64,000 nucleotides of DNA, taken from assembly GCA_965242505.1 (NCBI GenBank), contig OZ251449.1, positions 1,054,001 to 1,118,000 on the forward strand, read 5' to 3'. The notes below the pieces were generated by a model. That model saw only the letters and a list, made by a program, of their open reading frames with translations. It was not told where the DNA came from and ran no database searches. The translations under genes and the position numbers were made by a program. The DNA is from UBA2966 sp965242505. Lineage in GTDB: Bacteria; Pseudomonadota; Alphaproteobacteria; UBA2966. Shown here one piece after another: positions 53,001 through 59,507 of the stretch (positions are counted from its first letter, which is position 1; the number at the start of each line of letters is the position of its first letter).

Positions 53001-53456
53001 GGTCACACCGGCTCTCACGTTCAGCGTTGTGCTCGAACCGGTGTTGTTGGCCGTACGCAAAATATAGATGCCGTTGTTCCGGTCGATGCCGGAGACCGAG
53101 TTCGTCCCCTGGACGAATCTGACGACGTGGGCGGTCCCGCCCGTCGCGCCGCCGATGTTCAACGTGAGGCCTGACCCTCCGCTGGCTTGCGCGCCGAAGG
53201 CGATCCCCCGGGCGCCGGCCGTGAGCGTGATCGGCCCGGAACTGTGGCCCAGGAGGTTGAGCGTCTGGGGGACGCCGTGGCTGATGTTGCTGCTGTCGCC
53301 CGCGAGGCCATAGACGATGCCGTCGGGATAATCCCGATTCGGGCAGTCCAAGCGGACGTCGTTCGAGTTCCCGCATAGAAGGGCTTGCGCCCGCGCCTCC
53401 CCCGGCGCCAGCAGCAGCGCCGCCGCCGCGAGCGCCGCAACGCCCAGGGCCTTCAT
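44052..53456 (-). CDS. Giant autotransporter (3134 aa) with four passenger repeats
   Basis: From ATG 53456 (GGGAGG nine bases upstream) the product opens with a signal peptide, MKALGVAALAAAALLLAPGEARAQA. An in-frame start at 53540 would add 28 residues through a poly-C tract. The first 500 residues are beta-helix rungs (TIDNSGAITAGVN type). Four units follow (about residues 508-730, 990-1200, 1520-1729, 2052-2268), each with QPLIDVxW, FDQEAAAVKALEG, GIEAHALSWRDVVAQVAKGDDPG, a helical LSDKEKAVL stretch and YNVGDIRV, then more rungs. The barrel starts near 2838 (LYEALPSMLLAMN) and ends LELQVRF. It should be a large surface adhesin or similar factor. An IS630 end lies inside its TAG stop without changing the product. 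Confidence 0.9.
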   Translation of the reverse strand: MKALGVAALAAAALLLAPGEARAQALLCGNSNDVRLDCPNRDYPDGIVYGLAGDSSNISHGVPQTLNLLGHSSGPITLTAGARGIAFGAQASGGSGLTLNIGGATGGTAHVVRFVQGTNSVSGIDRNNGIYILRTANNTGSSTTLNVRAGVTIGTMATPMKQHGIFLRPHADRPSAGRGNAGLTLTTAATIHAAGQGIRIVRQTGGTNDATTVTNTGALHSGVGNAAATGSYFDRPHGIYVLHGGTQFTGSLTVDNDGDITVGGAYTGILLRYWGAGALSLDNSGDIGAATGQTAKQGIQFNFSYWDNQSAQAVTLTNSGAITASEFGIRLKKLSGGDVELTNRGAVTVTGDAAQHVGHAIYLAEGVTFGEGRTYAANKGDVTIDNSGALSSKNHALYVYRPTTTTGNVADDFELTNSGAITSEEGDGIRIQRPDGTGDVTIDNSGAITAGVNAIWIDEVLTPAATGTVSVTHSAGALSAGRSGIVVQVASSNTAATVTPRSSSAPQPLIDVAWGGTASTGATARGTTGTAASDDGRFAAPLPLDNLLPLDQEAAAVKAVEGTLHYGGPAGIEAYAISWRDVVAQVAKGDDPGAFANAAAQLTAVPTGATAADNAYVAQFRAALENPDLELATLVYNAVKSGASSLSDLSDADIVTFLRVNNGGRRTLLRNVLALGLSDDEKAILRAVATNDGVDAALTAAGFTDDTSDDGDYWSLVKGLLDRYNVGDIRVNVRSGSLAASRGDGIRAYYATPNDDNGAIEVTIAAGASVSGAKAGVYVANAGGDVTVESGGTIRGGTDGIRVIKPGSSGDLTITTTGGSITATSGAGIHPQDNAGHTGTVTVTNAGDVTGGTWGILANRLGAGTVSVASSGGTVWGMTEPGIFAANKAGDASDLSVEVTGGAVRSSGRNKAALHAHNRGTGDLSVTGAGAISKHGAGVFADLGSAYSTTSQVDVTQGGPIQGRTGVYVRVAHGATAATPTARAAGAQPLIDVTWTGSFSHGTAPAVAPNDDGRFAASSVAEALSFDQEAAAVKALEGSLRYGGAAGIEAHALSWRDVVAQVAKGDDPGDFADASAQQTAVPATATASDNDYVKQFKAALVNADLTVAGAVLTAIGSTATTAAGVTDAEIRTYLRTDSDATRALLRNVLAQGLSDKEKAVLRAVAMNDGLATALADADAAFSTAYKNAVNALLNLYNVGDIRVAMNGGSIAAARGDGIRAYYATPNANNGDISVTVGAGASVTGGKAGVYAANAGAIEVTVAAGASVTGGAAGIYVANVSDGLTLARKYTYGFAMGQGATADQAIAVADSGGASLRDQVVTVAGTVTGGTDAGVRLSGGAVIVMRGGSVRAGSSGVGVLADGAALVYVDGEVRGGAGGAAAIHLSGGGDVTVGLNGRVRANGATNAIQSDGSGTDRLTLVTDTVIPYRDDLIAQVEGSLSGIDSARLIEHLNGVPTGYSLTLGITSDGMLDTSKFPSKPISYGCAANERCTRAGAGTIANRRTGVYAAVPRAGARGATQPLIDVNWRATFSQGTAGDAGRFAAATARDALVFDRESEAVKAAAATIRWGAPAGIEAHALSWRELAEEVAKGDDPGAIANAAAQTTLLATSGAGSRRAAILAQFRAALGNADLAVAASVLAAIDTDGTTGLSDAEIVTYLSADDAPTRALLRNVLAQGLSEKEKAVLAAVAADDAGALTAALDDTDAAFSNAYKTAVRALLGRRNAGDIRVRMASGSIVTQGDGIRAYYATPNADNGGISVTIGAGARVTADLAGVYVANAGGSVMVANEGIITADAHGIRVADAGGAVTVSNSGTITAGASGASDTYGIYVADADGDVTVTSSGTITAGASGASDIYGIHVVKPGASGDVTITTTGGSITATADAGIGIYPQDNADHTGTVTVANGGDVTAEGYGILVARLGSGAVTVTNTGGTVLGRTQPGIFAANKEGDASAVTVRVTGGAVRTEGRNKPAVDARNRGTGDLSVAIAAGATAVSKHAAGVFASLGDAPDNRVRIDQGGTIRGRTGVHALVAHGSTAETVPESRTPPDAISVAWTGTFSHGTTADVAPNDEGRFLAATNAESLDFNRESAAMEAVGGDGSIRWGAPAGIEAQVMSWRNVASVVATGDDPGEIADATAQANLLSETHADSRRAAILAQVRAALRNDDVMVETGSALAMAIDAIDANDDAEYTDEEIAAYLGADDADTRTGLRALLAQSLSDGEKAILAAVAAGDDAGLTAALTAAGFTDDGDYWSRVKALLDRYNVGGIRVAMTGGSIDSRGDGIRAYYATPHANNGGIRVTVGAGAEVTGAKAGVHVANAGPGLMLERKYTSGFTENDDPDELVAVTRGEGANAVPLRNQLVTVAGTVTGGTDAAVRLNGGGAVIVMAGGRAHAGSSGVGILADGPAHLFIDGEVKGGAGGAAAVDLPGGGAVIVGRNGRVQADGADHAIRGGDDFETAVTVTVATGPTAYRENVDAQLNGLLKGVEGGVVRLREYRNDGFTGYRTGELTISADGEFDTSELPPRPCGEDQFRGADGMCADRPTDSGRVAFTGDGGMESHDDGIRAWYAEPGDGNGGISVTVPAGVNVTGSEAGVYVENAGPGLRIRKRYAPEAIRRLAVNEDAGEDDLVAMGSLNAAGNAIETPWLDQLVTVEGTVTGGTDAAVHLNGGGAVIVMAGGRVIAGSSGVAVRVNDPGPAHLFIDGEVRGGVGGAAAVDLPAGGSVVVGPNGRVQANGARNVIRGGDTAATEVNVTVDVDRPSPSPDDVNARVEGSLEGVEGGVVRLRELDPNGVPIGYSRTLPIKDGMLDTSGLDDPEEGDDVMALSCEEVERIGDRRCRLYEALPSMLLAMNALPSWADRMAAARDGNGVWARVEAAQGKWRAKQATTTGELAYDHNRGVGQAGFEFAAGENGRGGVSAHAVGGKASMSGVGEVDLKGWGAGISATWLDGAFYVDAQAAATAYDVDVKSYTHGRMSTKSVHGAGYAVGVDVGVRAPVGEAFLTPRAGVAWSRVDLAEFRDLETAGDGDMRARVSVADANSVKGRVGMTLEAAAGTGRLFGSLDVEREFTGDTKTTVGRAALRTEARPTAARLGLGGVFDVDENVRLKATAGYRTSGNSATSGYDGGLELQVRF

Positions 53457-53482
53457 GCCGAACCTCCCGTCATCCACGACGC

Positions 53483-53496
53483 GGGGGGGGGGGGGG
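53483..53496 (-). repeat. C14 homopolymer 27 bases upstream of the giant autotransporter start
   Basis: Fourteen consecutive G on the + strand (C on the transcribed strand) between the ribosome-binding site and any promoter, so it lies in the 5' leader or promoter spacer. TTGAAA-17 bases-GATGAT (minus strand, near 53580-53550) is a weak candidate promoter. Confidence 0.9.
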
Positions 53497-53634
53497 TGAA
53501 CTGCTCCCGGACATGGCTCCTGAAACCTCCATACACGCACACGCCGTCCCCATCATCGCACACCCCGCCCCCCGTTTCAACGAATTTATCCGCAGCCCCT
53601 TCCCTTGGCGCCGCCATCGTCCTAGACTCCGCGC

Positions 53635-54144
53635 ATGGACGGCCCCACCATCACCATCCTCGCGACCGTCGGCGCCGTCGGCGTCGCCTTGGCCGGCCTC
53701 ATCCTCCGGCAAGGCGCGCGCCTCGACGAACGCATCGACCGCATCGACGACCGCATAGACCAGACCAGCGCCCAGATCAACGACCGCATCGACCAGGGCA
53801 ACGCCCAGGTCAACGAGCGCATCGACCAGGTCAACGGGCGCATCGACCAGATCAACGACCGCATCGATCAGGGCAACGCCCAGATCAACGAGCGCATCGA
53901 CCAGGTCAACGCCCAGGTCAACGAACGCATCGACCAGGTCAACGGGCGCATCGACCAGATCAACGAGCGTATCGACCAAGGCAACGCCCAGATCAACGAC
54001 CGCATCGACCAGGGCAACGCCCAGATCAACGACCGCATCGACCGCGTCGAACGGGGACAGAACGACCTGCGGGAGCGCATGGCGAAGCTGGAGGGGTTGC
54101 TCGAAGGGCTGCGGGAAGCGATCACCGGCCGGCGCGCCGCGTAG
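53635..54144 (+). CDS. Membrane-anchored heptad-repeat coiled-coil protein
   Basis: 169 residues. One N-terminal membrane segment (ITILATVGAVGVALAGLIL) is followed by about 110 residues of repeating 7-mers such as INDRIDQ, GNAQINE and RIDQVNG, then a leucine-containing coil (MAKLEGLLEGLREAI). The repeats are nearly identical at DNA level (21- and 42-base units), so copy number probably varies between strains. No ribosome-binding site is visible; TAGACT six bases before the ATG suggests a leaderless transcript. Function unknown. It is divergent from the giant autotransporter. Confidence 0.7.
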   Translation: MDGPTITILATVGAVGVALAGLILRQGARLDERIDRIDDRIDQTSAQINDRIDQGNAQVNERIDQVNGRIDQINDRIDQGNAQINERIDQVNAQVNERIDQVNGRIDQINERIDQGNAQINDRIDQGNAQINDRIDRVERGQNDLRERMAKLEGLLEGLREAITGRRAA

Positions 54145-54164
54145 GGCGCGTTCGCGCCCCTCTC

Positions 54165-54230
54165 TCCCCCTGCTCACTAAATACTCCTCCCCCCTGACAG
54201 GGGGGAGGTCGGGAGGGGGGTCCGGACGCA
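54165..54230. repeat. Palindromic repeat (A module)
   Basis: One A module with its GTCGGGAGGGGGGTCCGG flank between the convergent coiled-coil and amidase genes. Confidence 0.88.
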
Positions 54231-54236
54231 ACGCCG

Positions 54237-55517
54237 CTACCGGAGCCGGTCGTGAATCCACTGCGCGTCGGCGAGCAACGCGCCGTCGCCGCGAACCTTG
54301 CCGACGATCTGCGCGCCGATGGGCAGTCCGGAATCGCCCATCGCCGCGGGCAGCGTCACGGACGGGACGTGGAGCAGCGTCCACATGCGGCTGAACAGGG
54401 GATCCCCGGTCGCGGTGTGCCCTCTGGGGGCCTCGCCCGGCGCGCTCGGCGCCAGCAGGACGTCGAAGCCGGACGTCAGGTCCGCGAGCCGCCGCCGGCA
54501 GACGGCCGAGCGTTCCTGCGCGGCCCGGTAGTCGGCGTAGGACACGGCGCGGCCCTCCTCCATCAGGGCGGTGAACTGGGGGCTGAGCGCGTCCGGATGG
54601 TTGGCGTATTCGTAGGCGCGGGCGCGGGCGGCGTCGAACGCCATCACCAGCTTGTGCGTCGCGGCCAGCCCGCCGAACTCCGCCGGCAGCTCCGGTTCCG
54701 CCACCTCCGCCCCCTCGTCCGCCAGCTTCCCGGCGGCCGACTCGAGGGCGCGGCGGGTGGCGGCGTCCGCCTCGTCCCACCACGGCGTGCGGACGAAACC
54801 CACCCGCGGCGGCGCGTCGTCGGCGCGCGGCGGCGGCGGCCGGTCGCCGAGCAGCGCCTCGCGCATCAGCGCGACGTCCCCGACCTCGCGGCACAGGAAC
54901 CCCAGCGTGTCGTAGGAAGCCGCGAGGCCGCACACCCCTTGCAGGTCGAAGTCCCCCGTCGTCGCCTTGTAGCCGACGACGCCGCAGTAGGCGGCCGGCC
55001 GGGTCACCGAGGCGGCGGTCTGCGAACCGAACCCGATCGGGAACATGCAGTCGGCCGCGCCCGCCGCCGACCCCATGGACGATCCGCCGGTGGTGTGGTC
55101 CGGGTTGCGCGGGTTCCTCGTCTTTCCCGGAAAGAAGTAGGCGAACTCCGTGGTCACCGTCTTGCCCAGGATGACGGCGCCAGCCGCGCGCGCGAGCGCG
55201 ACGCAGCTCGCGTCGGTCGAGGGCCGGCGGCCCGCGTGGATGGGGCTGCCGTTCCGCGTCGGCATGTCCCTGGTGTCGATGATGTCCTTGACGCCGAGGG
55301 GGACGCCGTGGAGAACGCCCTTGACGGGGCCGTTGTCCAGCGCCCTCGCCTGCTCCAGGGCATGGTCCGCGTCGAACCACTCGAAGGCGCCGATCTCCGG
55401 CTCGCGTTCCTCGATCCGCGCGACGCACGCCGCGACGACCTCCTCGACGCCGGCCTTCCCCGACGCGACGAGGCCCGCGGCCTCCCTGGCGCCGATCTCG
55501 TTGAGCGCGGCCGTCAC
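54237..55517 (-). CDS. Amidase signature family hydrolase
   Basis: 426 residues from GTG 55517, which overlaps the DUF1116 stop (GTGA). The Ser-Ser-Lys triad is visible: Lys in GVPLGVKDIIDT, and the serines in DHTTGGSSMGSAAGAA (nucleophile region) and GSQTAASVTRPAAYCG. It hydrolyses an amide or a ureide-type bond in the cytosol. As the last gene of the transporter operon it probably cleaves the imported compound or a product of the DUF1116 step. Confidence 0.88.
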   Translation of the reverse strand: MTAALNEIGAREAAGLVASGKAGVEEVVAACVARIEEREPEIGAFEWFDADHALEQARALDNGPVKGVLHGVPLGVKDIIDTRDMPTRNGSPIHAGRRPSTDASCVALARAAGAVILGKTVTTEFAYFFPGKTRNPRNPDHTTGGSSMGSAAGAADCMFPIGFGSQTAASVTRPAAYCGVVGYKATTGDFDLQGVCGLAASYDTLGFLCREVGDVALMREALLGDRPPPPRADDAPPRVGFVRTPWWDEADAATRRALESAAGKLADEGAEVAEPELPAEFGGLAATHKLVMAFDAARARAYEYANHPDALSPQFTALMEEGRAVSYADYRAAQERSAVCRRRLADLTSGFDVLLAPSAPGEAPRGHTATGDPLFSRMWTLLHVPSVTLPAAMGDSGLPIGAQIVGKVRGDGALLADAQWIHDRLR

Positions 55518-56716
55518 GCCGCCTCCAGGGCCGCCGCGGCGTCGCGGAAGACGCTCAGCGGAGTCTCGAAGACGCCCCCCGCCAGACGGCCCAGCTCGCC
55601 CTCGTTGTCGAGCACGCCGAGGCTGACCACGGGTTGGCGTTCGGCGTCGACGACGGCGCGCGCCGTCATGCCGACGCGCAGGCCCAGAGCGCCGAACCCG
55701 GGGTGCTCGGCCGCCAGAAGCAATTCCGGCAGTTCGAGGCCGCCCTCGGGCATCAGGCGGCCCATGCCCTTCTTCTGCTCCGGCGCCAGGTTCATGGCCA
55801 TGGCGCCGAACCCCATGGCGTCGACGATGGCCGAGTCGCCGATGGCGCCCAGCGCCCGGCCTTCCGGGACGCCGTCCGGCGCCTCGTGCCTCGGGGGGGC
55901 GGCGGGCGCGGTGAACCACCGTCCGGGCAGGCCGGCGACCTGTATGCCCGCCTCGGCGCCGTTGCCGCCGGCGCCGACGACCAAGCTGCCGCCCTCGACG
56001 CCCGAAGCGGCGCTCAGCATGCAGCGCGTGGAGGCCATCCAGAGGTTGAGGAAGAAGCTGGGGCTCTCCCCGATGAAGGCGGCGGCCTTCTCCGCGCCGG
56101 CGCTTCCCGTCAGTCTCGGCGCCAGGAGTCCGGCGAGCGCCGCGGTGGCCGCCGGCGTCCGTCCGTGGCAATCGTCCCCCGCCTCCATGCCCGCCCTGGC
56201 CAGGGGCAGCGTCGGCGCGGGCTCGTCCAGGGCGCCGCCCAGGGCGCGCGCGAAGTCTCCGTTGAGCCAGCGCGCGAGCGCGAGCGCTTCCTCCGTGCGC
56301 ACGCCGAGGCGCATGGCGCCGGGGCTGTTCCCGCCGTTTATCGGCGTATACGCGGCGCGGCCCCGCCCGGCGCCGTCCACGACCTCCTGAAGCATGAACG
56401 ACGCGGTGACGCAGGCCGCGAGCGGCGTGACGACGTCGTGGTCCTGGGCCGGCCGCAGCGCGACGTCGTCGGAGAGGATCATCTGCTCCGCCGTCTCGAA
56501 GTCGTCGGCGACCCCCTCGAACACCAGCGCGACGACGGCGGAATTGAGGATCGGCCTGGTGACGTCGGCGGGCTTGGCGAACGCGGGGCCCGCGTGGAGA
56601 ACCGTGTTCCGGTCGAGGCCGACCGCTTCCGACGCGGGCTTCAGCCCCCGCAGAACCGGCTCGACGGCGAGAACCTTCTCGATGGCCGCCGCGTCGGCGG
56701 CGTTGAGGTCTGTCAC
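55514..56716 (-). CDS. DUF1116 (YlbE/AllG-like) protein
   Basis: 400 residues. VLAVEPVLRGLKPASEAVGL, TVLHAGPAF, GDDCHGRTPAAT, LNLWMASTRCML and GGNGAEAGIQVAG are features of DUF1116. In E. coli the family member YlbE (AllG) works with FdrA and YlbF in allantoin breakdown as part of an oxamate carbamoyltransferase. No FdrA or YlbF homolog is seen here, so the partner set differs or lies elsewhere. The link to an amidase supports metabolism of a carbamoyl or amide compound. Confidence 0.82.
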   Translation of the reverse strand: MTDLNAADAAAIEKVLAVEPVLRGLKPASEAVGLDRNTVLHAGPAFAKPADVTRPILNSAVVALVFEGVADDFETAEQMILSDDVALRPAQDHDVVTPLAACVTASFMLQEVVDGAGRGRAAYTPINGGNSPGAMRLGVRTEEALALARWLNGDFARALGGALDEPAPTLPLARAGMEAGDDCHGRTPAATAALAGLLAPRLTGSAGAEKAAAFIGESPSFFLNLWMASTRCMLSAASGVEGGSLVVGAGGNGAEAGIQVAGLPGRWFTAPAAPPRHEAPDGVPEGRALGAIGDSAIVDAMGFGAMAMNLAPEQKKGMGRLMPEGGLELPELLLAAEHPGFGALGLRVGMTARAVVDAERQPVVSLGVLDNEGELGRLAGGVFETPLSVFRDAAAALEAA

Positions 56717-56789
56717 TGCCCTGTCCTCTGTCCTGGCGGCGCGGAACCCGGTTCCGGACCGGCGCCGCGCCGCGCCCTCCCCCGAAGGT

Positions 56790-57407
56790 TCAGGGTTCGA
56801 TCCAGATCTCGGAGAAGTAGACGAACCCGGTCGTCGTATCCATTCCGGCCTGCCGCCGCGGCATCACCTTTCCGGGCAACCGCTCGCCGTTCACCACGAT
56901 CGACGCGTCGCGCGACTCGACGAGCAGGTTGAAAAGGTCGTGCGACCGCGTGCCCACGTGCTCGGGCGACAGCTCGAGCGCCCTCGGCGCGCCCAGCCGG
57001 TCCCAGATCAACTCGACCTCGATGCCCTCCGCCGCGACCGTCTGAACGTACCGGCTCGAGGCGTCGCCCGACGCGCGGCATTCGGTCAGGGGCAGGTAGC
57101 GCAGCGCCCCGAAGGCCGGCGATTCGGAGAACGGTCCGGGCAGGCGGGCCACGAACTCGTCGGCCAGCCAGCGGGCCATGTCCTCGTTGTCGTGCAGCAC
57201 GACGTTGGGCGCGTCGGGCAGGCTCTCGGCGGAGTCCGGCCGCCCGTACAGGAACAGGGCGTTTCCCCGGCCCGCCGGCGTGTACACGATCCGGAAGAAC
57301 AGGGCCAGGGCCGTCCACGGCCCGTCCTCGGACTCCTTCAGCAGCATCCCGGGATTGTCGCCCGACCACCAGATCCTTCCCGGATTGACCGGCGTCGACA
57401 ACGGCAT
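56790..57407 (-). CDS. Conserved hypothetical protein, paralog of the next gene (copy 2)
   Basis: 205 residues; no domain recognised. It opens TPVNPGRIWWSGDNPGMLLK and ends VYFSEIWIEP; the middle has GPWTALALFFRIVYTPAGRGNALFLYGRPD and NEDMARWLADEFVARLP. It aligns along its whole length with the 206-residue product of the upstream gene, 43 bases away, so the pair arose by tandem duplication. No signal peptide or membrane segment, so probably cytosolic. Position between transporter genes and DUF1116/amidase suggests a catalytic or binding role in the same pathway. Confidence 0.72.
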   Translation of the reverse strand: MPLSTPVNPGRIWWSGDNPGMLLKESEDGPWTALALFFRIVYTPAGRGNALFLYGRPDSAESLPDAPNVVLHDNEDMARWLADEFVARLPGPFSESPAFGALRYLPLTECRASGDASSRYVQTVAAEGIEVELIWDRLGAPRALELSPEHVGTRSHDLFNLLVESRDASIVVNGERLPGKVMPRRQAGMDTTTGFVYFSEIWIEP

Positions 57408-57450
57408 CCTCTTCCCTCCCTGATGTTCCCGCGCGGGTCCGTCCGCCCGC

Positions 57451-58071
57451 CTACGCCGGCCGCACCCAGGTCTCGGAGAAGGCCAGGAACGCCGTGCTCA
57501 TGGTCTTCCCGAAGAACTGGCGGGTCGATACGTTCCCCGAGAGGCGTTCGCCGTTGACCTCGATCCTGGCCTCCTTCGCCTCGAAGAACAGGCTGTACAT
57601 GTCGTGCCTGCCGGTCGCGGAGGTCTCCGGCGTCACCTCGACCGCCATGGGTTCCATGGTGTCGGACCACGTCATGGCGGCGGTCAGTCCCTCCGCCGTC
57701 ACCGTCTCCGAATACGCCGTGCGCGGGTCGCCGGCGCAGGCCACGGTCTCGAGGGGCGCGTAGGTCATCGCCTCGAGGCCCGGCTTGCCGCGGAACGACG
57801 GGAACCCGGACACGTAGTCCCGGATCAGGTAGCGCGTCAGGTCCTCGTTGTCGTTGACGATGAAGTTGCGGGCGTCGGGCCAGCCCTTGCCGGTATCCGG
57901 TTCGTCGAGCACCAGCATCGCGTGGCCCCGTCCGTAGGGCGACATGACCACCCGGAAGAAGACGCCCAGGGTCGCCCACGGACCGTCGTCCGAGTCGCGA
58001 AGATAGATGCCGGGGTTCTCGCCGGACCAGTCCACGATCCCCGGATTCACCGTAACCCGTCGTTCGGCCAT
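57451..58071 (-). CDS. Conserved hypothetical protein, paralog of the previous gene (copy 1)
   Basis: 206 residues; it opens RRVTVNPGIVDWSGENPGIYL and ends FLAFSETWVRPA, with GPWATLGVFFRVVMSPYGRGHAMLVLDEPD and NEDLTRYLIRDYVSGFP in the middle, shared position by position with its neighbour. Many conserved Gly, Trp and Asp residues but no known motif. GGGAGG precedes ATG 58071. Tandem retention of both copies implies different partners or substrate forms, or a heterodimer. Function unknown. Confidence 0.72.
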   Translation of the reverse strand: MAERRVTVNPGIVDWSGENPGIYLRDSDDGPWATLGVFFRVVMSPYGRGHAMLVLDEPDTGKGWPDARNFIVNDNEDLTRYLIRDYVSGFPSFRGKPGLEAMTYAPLETVACAGDPRTAYSETVTAEGLTAAMTWSDTMEPMAVEVTPETSATGRHDMYSLFFEAKEARIEVNGERLSGNVSTRQFFGKTMSTAFLAFSETWVRPA

Positions 58072-58119
58072 GGAACCTCCCTGTTCACCGTTGCGGCCCG
58101 CGCGTCAAACGAACCGGCC

Positions 58120-58392
58120 TCCCCCCGCCACGGACCCCCACCCCGACCCTCCCCCTGCCAGGGGGAGGGAGAACGAGGAGAAGCGGAAGGAAGCCATCGA
58201 CGCCCCTCCCCCGGCCACCAACACTCCTAATACCCCTCCCCCTTGCCCATCCATACTCCTCCCCCCTGACAGGGGGGAGGTCGGGAGGGGGGTCCGGATG
58301 AACACGCGCCGCAACGCAGCGACCCCCACCCCGACCCTCCCCCTGCAAGGGAGAGGGAGAACGAGAGGGAGGGGGGTTGACCGCGGTCCCGA
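58120..58392. repeat. Palindromic repeat cluster inside the transport operon (B-A-B)
   Basis: The 330-base gap between the ABC ATPase and the first paralog holds two B modules around one A module and the C-type joint CGCAACGCAGCG; nothing else. If the operon is read through, these hairpins would be transcribed and could attenuate downstream expression or stabilise the upstream message. Confidence 0.88.
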
Positions 58393-58401
58393 AACCCATC
58401 G

Positions 58402-59466
58402 TCACTCCGTCAGAACCTGGCCGTTCTGCGGCGCCCATCCGACGCTCACCGAATCGCCCGTCTCGCCGCGGACGTCGGCGGGCGGCAGCTCGATCACGAC
58501 GGGCTCCTCGGCGCCCACGTCGACGAAGACGCGCATGAGGTTGCCGTTGAAGATCTTGTTGGAGATCGTGCCCGGCACGACGTTCATGCCGTCGCCGCCG
58601 TTGGCGACCAGTTCCAGCCGTTCCGGGCGCAGGGCGATGGCGACCTCGCCCGACGACGAGGAGGCGTCGCTCTTCGGCACCTTGACCTTCGCCCCCACCG
58701 TTTCGGCGACCGACCATTCCCCGTCGTCGCCCACGATCCTCGCCGGCAGGAAGTTGATCGAACCGATGAAGTCCGCGACGAACTTGGTCCGCGGGTTGTT
58801 GTAGATGTCCTCGGCGCTGCCCGTCTGCTCGATCAGGCCGAGGTTCATGACCACGATCCGGTCCGACATGTTCATCGCCTCGCCCTGGTCGTGGGTGACG
58901 TAGACCGTGGTGATCTTCAGTTCCTGCTGGATGCGGCGGAGCTCGATCTGCATGGCCTCGCGGAGCTTGAGGTCGAGCGCGCCAAGGGGCTCGTCCATCA
59001 GCAGCACGCGCGGCGCGTAGGCGACGGCCCGCGCCACCGCCACGCGCTGCGCCTGGCCGCCGCTGAGTTCGGCGGGGTAGCGGTCCTGGACGCCGGGCAG
59101 GTGGATCAGGTCCAGAAGCTCGCCGACGCGGTTCCGGATCTCCCCCTTGCCGGCGCCGCGCTCCTTGAGGCCGAAGCCGATGTTGTCCTCGATCGTCATG
59201 TGCGGGAACAGGGCGTAGTCCTGGAAGACCATGCCGATCTCCCGCTTCTGCGGGGGGACGAACGTCACGTCGTCGTTGCCGAGGTAGATCGTGCCCTGGG
59301 TGGGCTCGATGAACCCGGCGACGAGACGCAACGTCGTCGTCTTCCCGCAACCGGAGGGACCCAGGAGGGTCAGGAACTCACCCTCCTGGATCTCGAGATC
59401 CATCTCCCGGAGCGCCACGACGTTGCCGTAGTGCTTGACCACCCGTTCGAGCTTGACGCGCGACAT
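58402..59466 (-). CDS. ABC transporter ATP-binding protein, PotA-like
   Basis: 354 residues. Walker A LLGPSGCGKTTTL, Q loop VFQDYALFPHMT, signature LSGGQAQRVAVARAVA, Walker B RVLLMDEPLGALD and H loop VYVTHDQGEA are all intact; the C-terminal 120 residues form the TOBE domain of the spermidine/putrescine group. It energises the two permeases encoded upstream. The binding-protein gene ends 41 bases before its ATG. Confidence 0.92.
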   Translation of the reverse strand: MSRVKLERVVKHYGNVVALREMDLEIQEGEFLTLLGPSGCGKTTTLRLVAGFIEPTQGTIYLGNDDVTFVPPQKREIGMVFQDYALFPHMTIEDNIGFGLKERGAGKGEIRNRVGELLDLIHLPGVQDRYPAELSGGQAQRVAVARAVAYAPRVLLMDEPLGALDLKLREAMQIELRRIQQELKITTVYVTHDQGEAMNMSDRIVVMNLGLIEQTGSAEDIYNNPRTKFVADFIGSINFLPARIVGDDGEWSVAETVGAKVKVPKSDASSSSGEVAIALRPERLELVANGGDGMNVVPGTISNKIFNGNLMRVFVDVGAEEPVVIELPPADVRGETGDSVSVGWAPQNGQVLTE

Positions 59467-59507
59467 GTGGATCTATCCTCCGTCCTGCGCTCGGAACCGC
59501 CGGCGCC

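Noticed and set aside
43491..53174. A 3227-codon open frame on the + strand across the giant autotransporter
   Set aside because: It is the antisense shadow of a GC-rich gene; the product is Arg/Pro/His-rich with no domain, while the minus-strand frame has a signal peptide, repeats and a beta-barrel.
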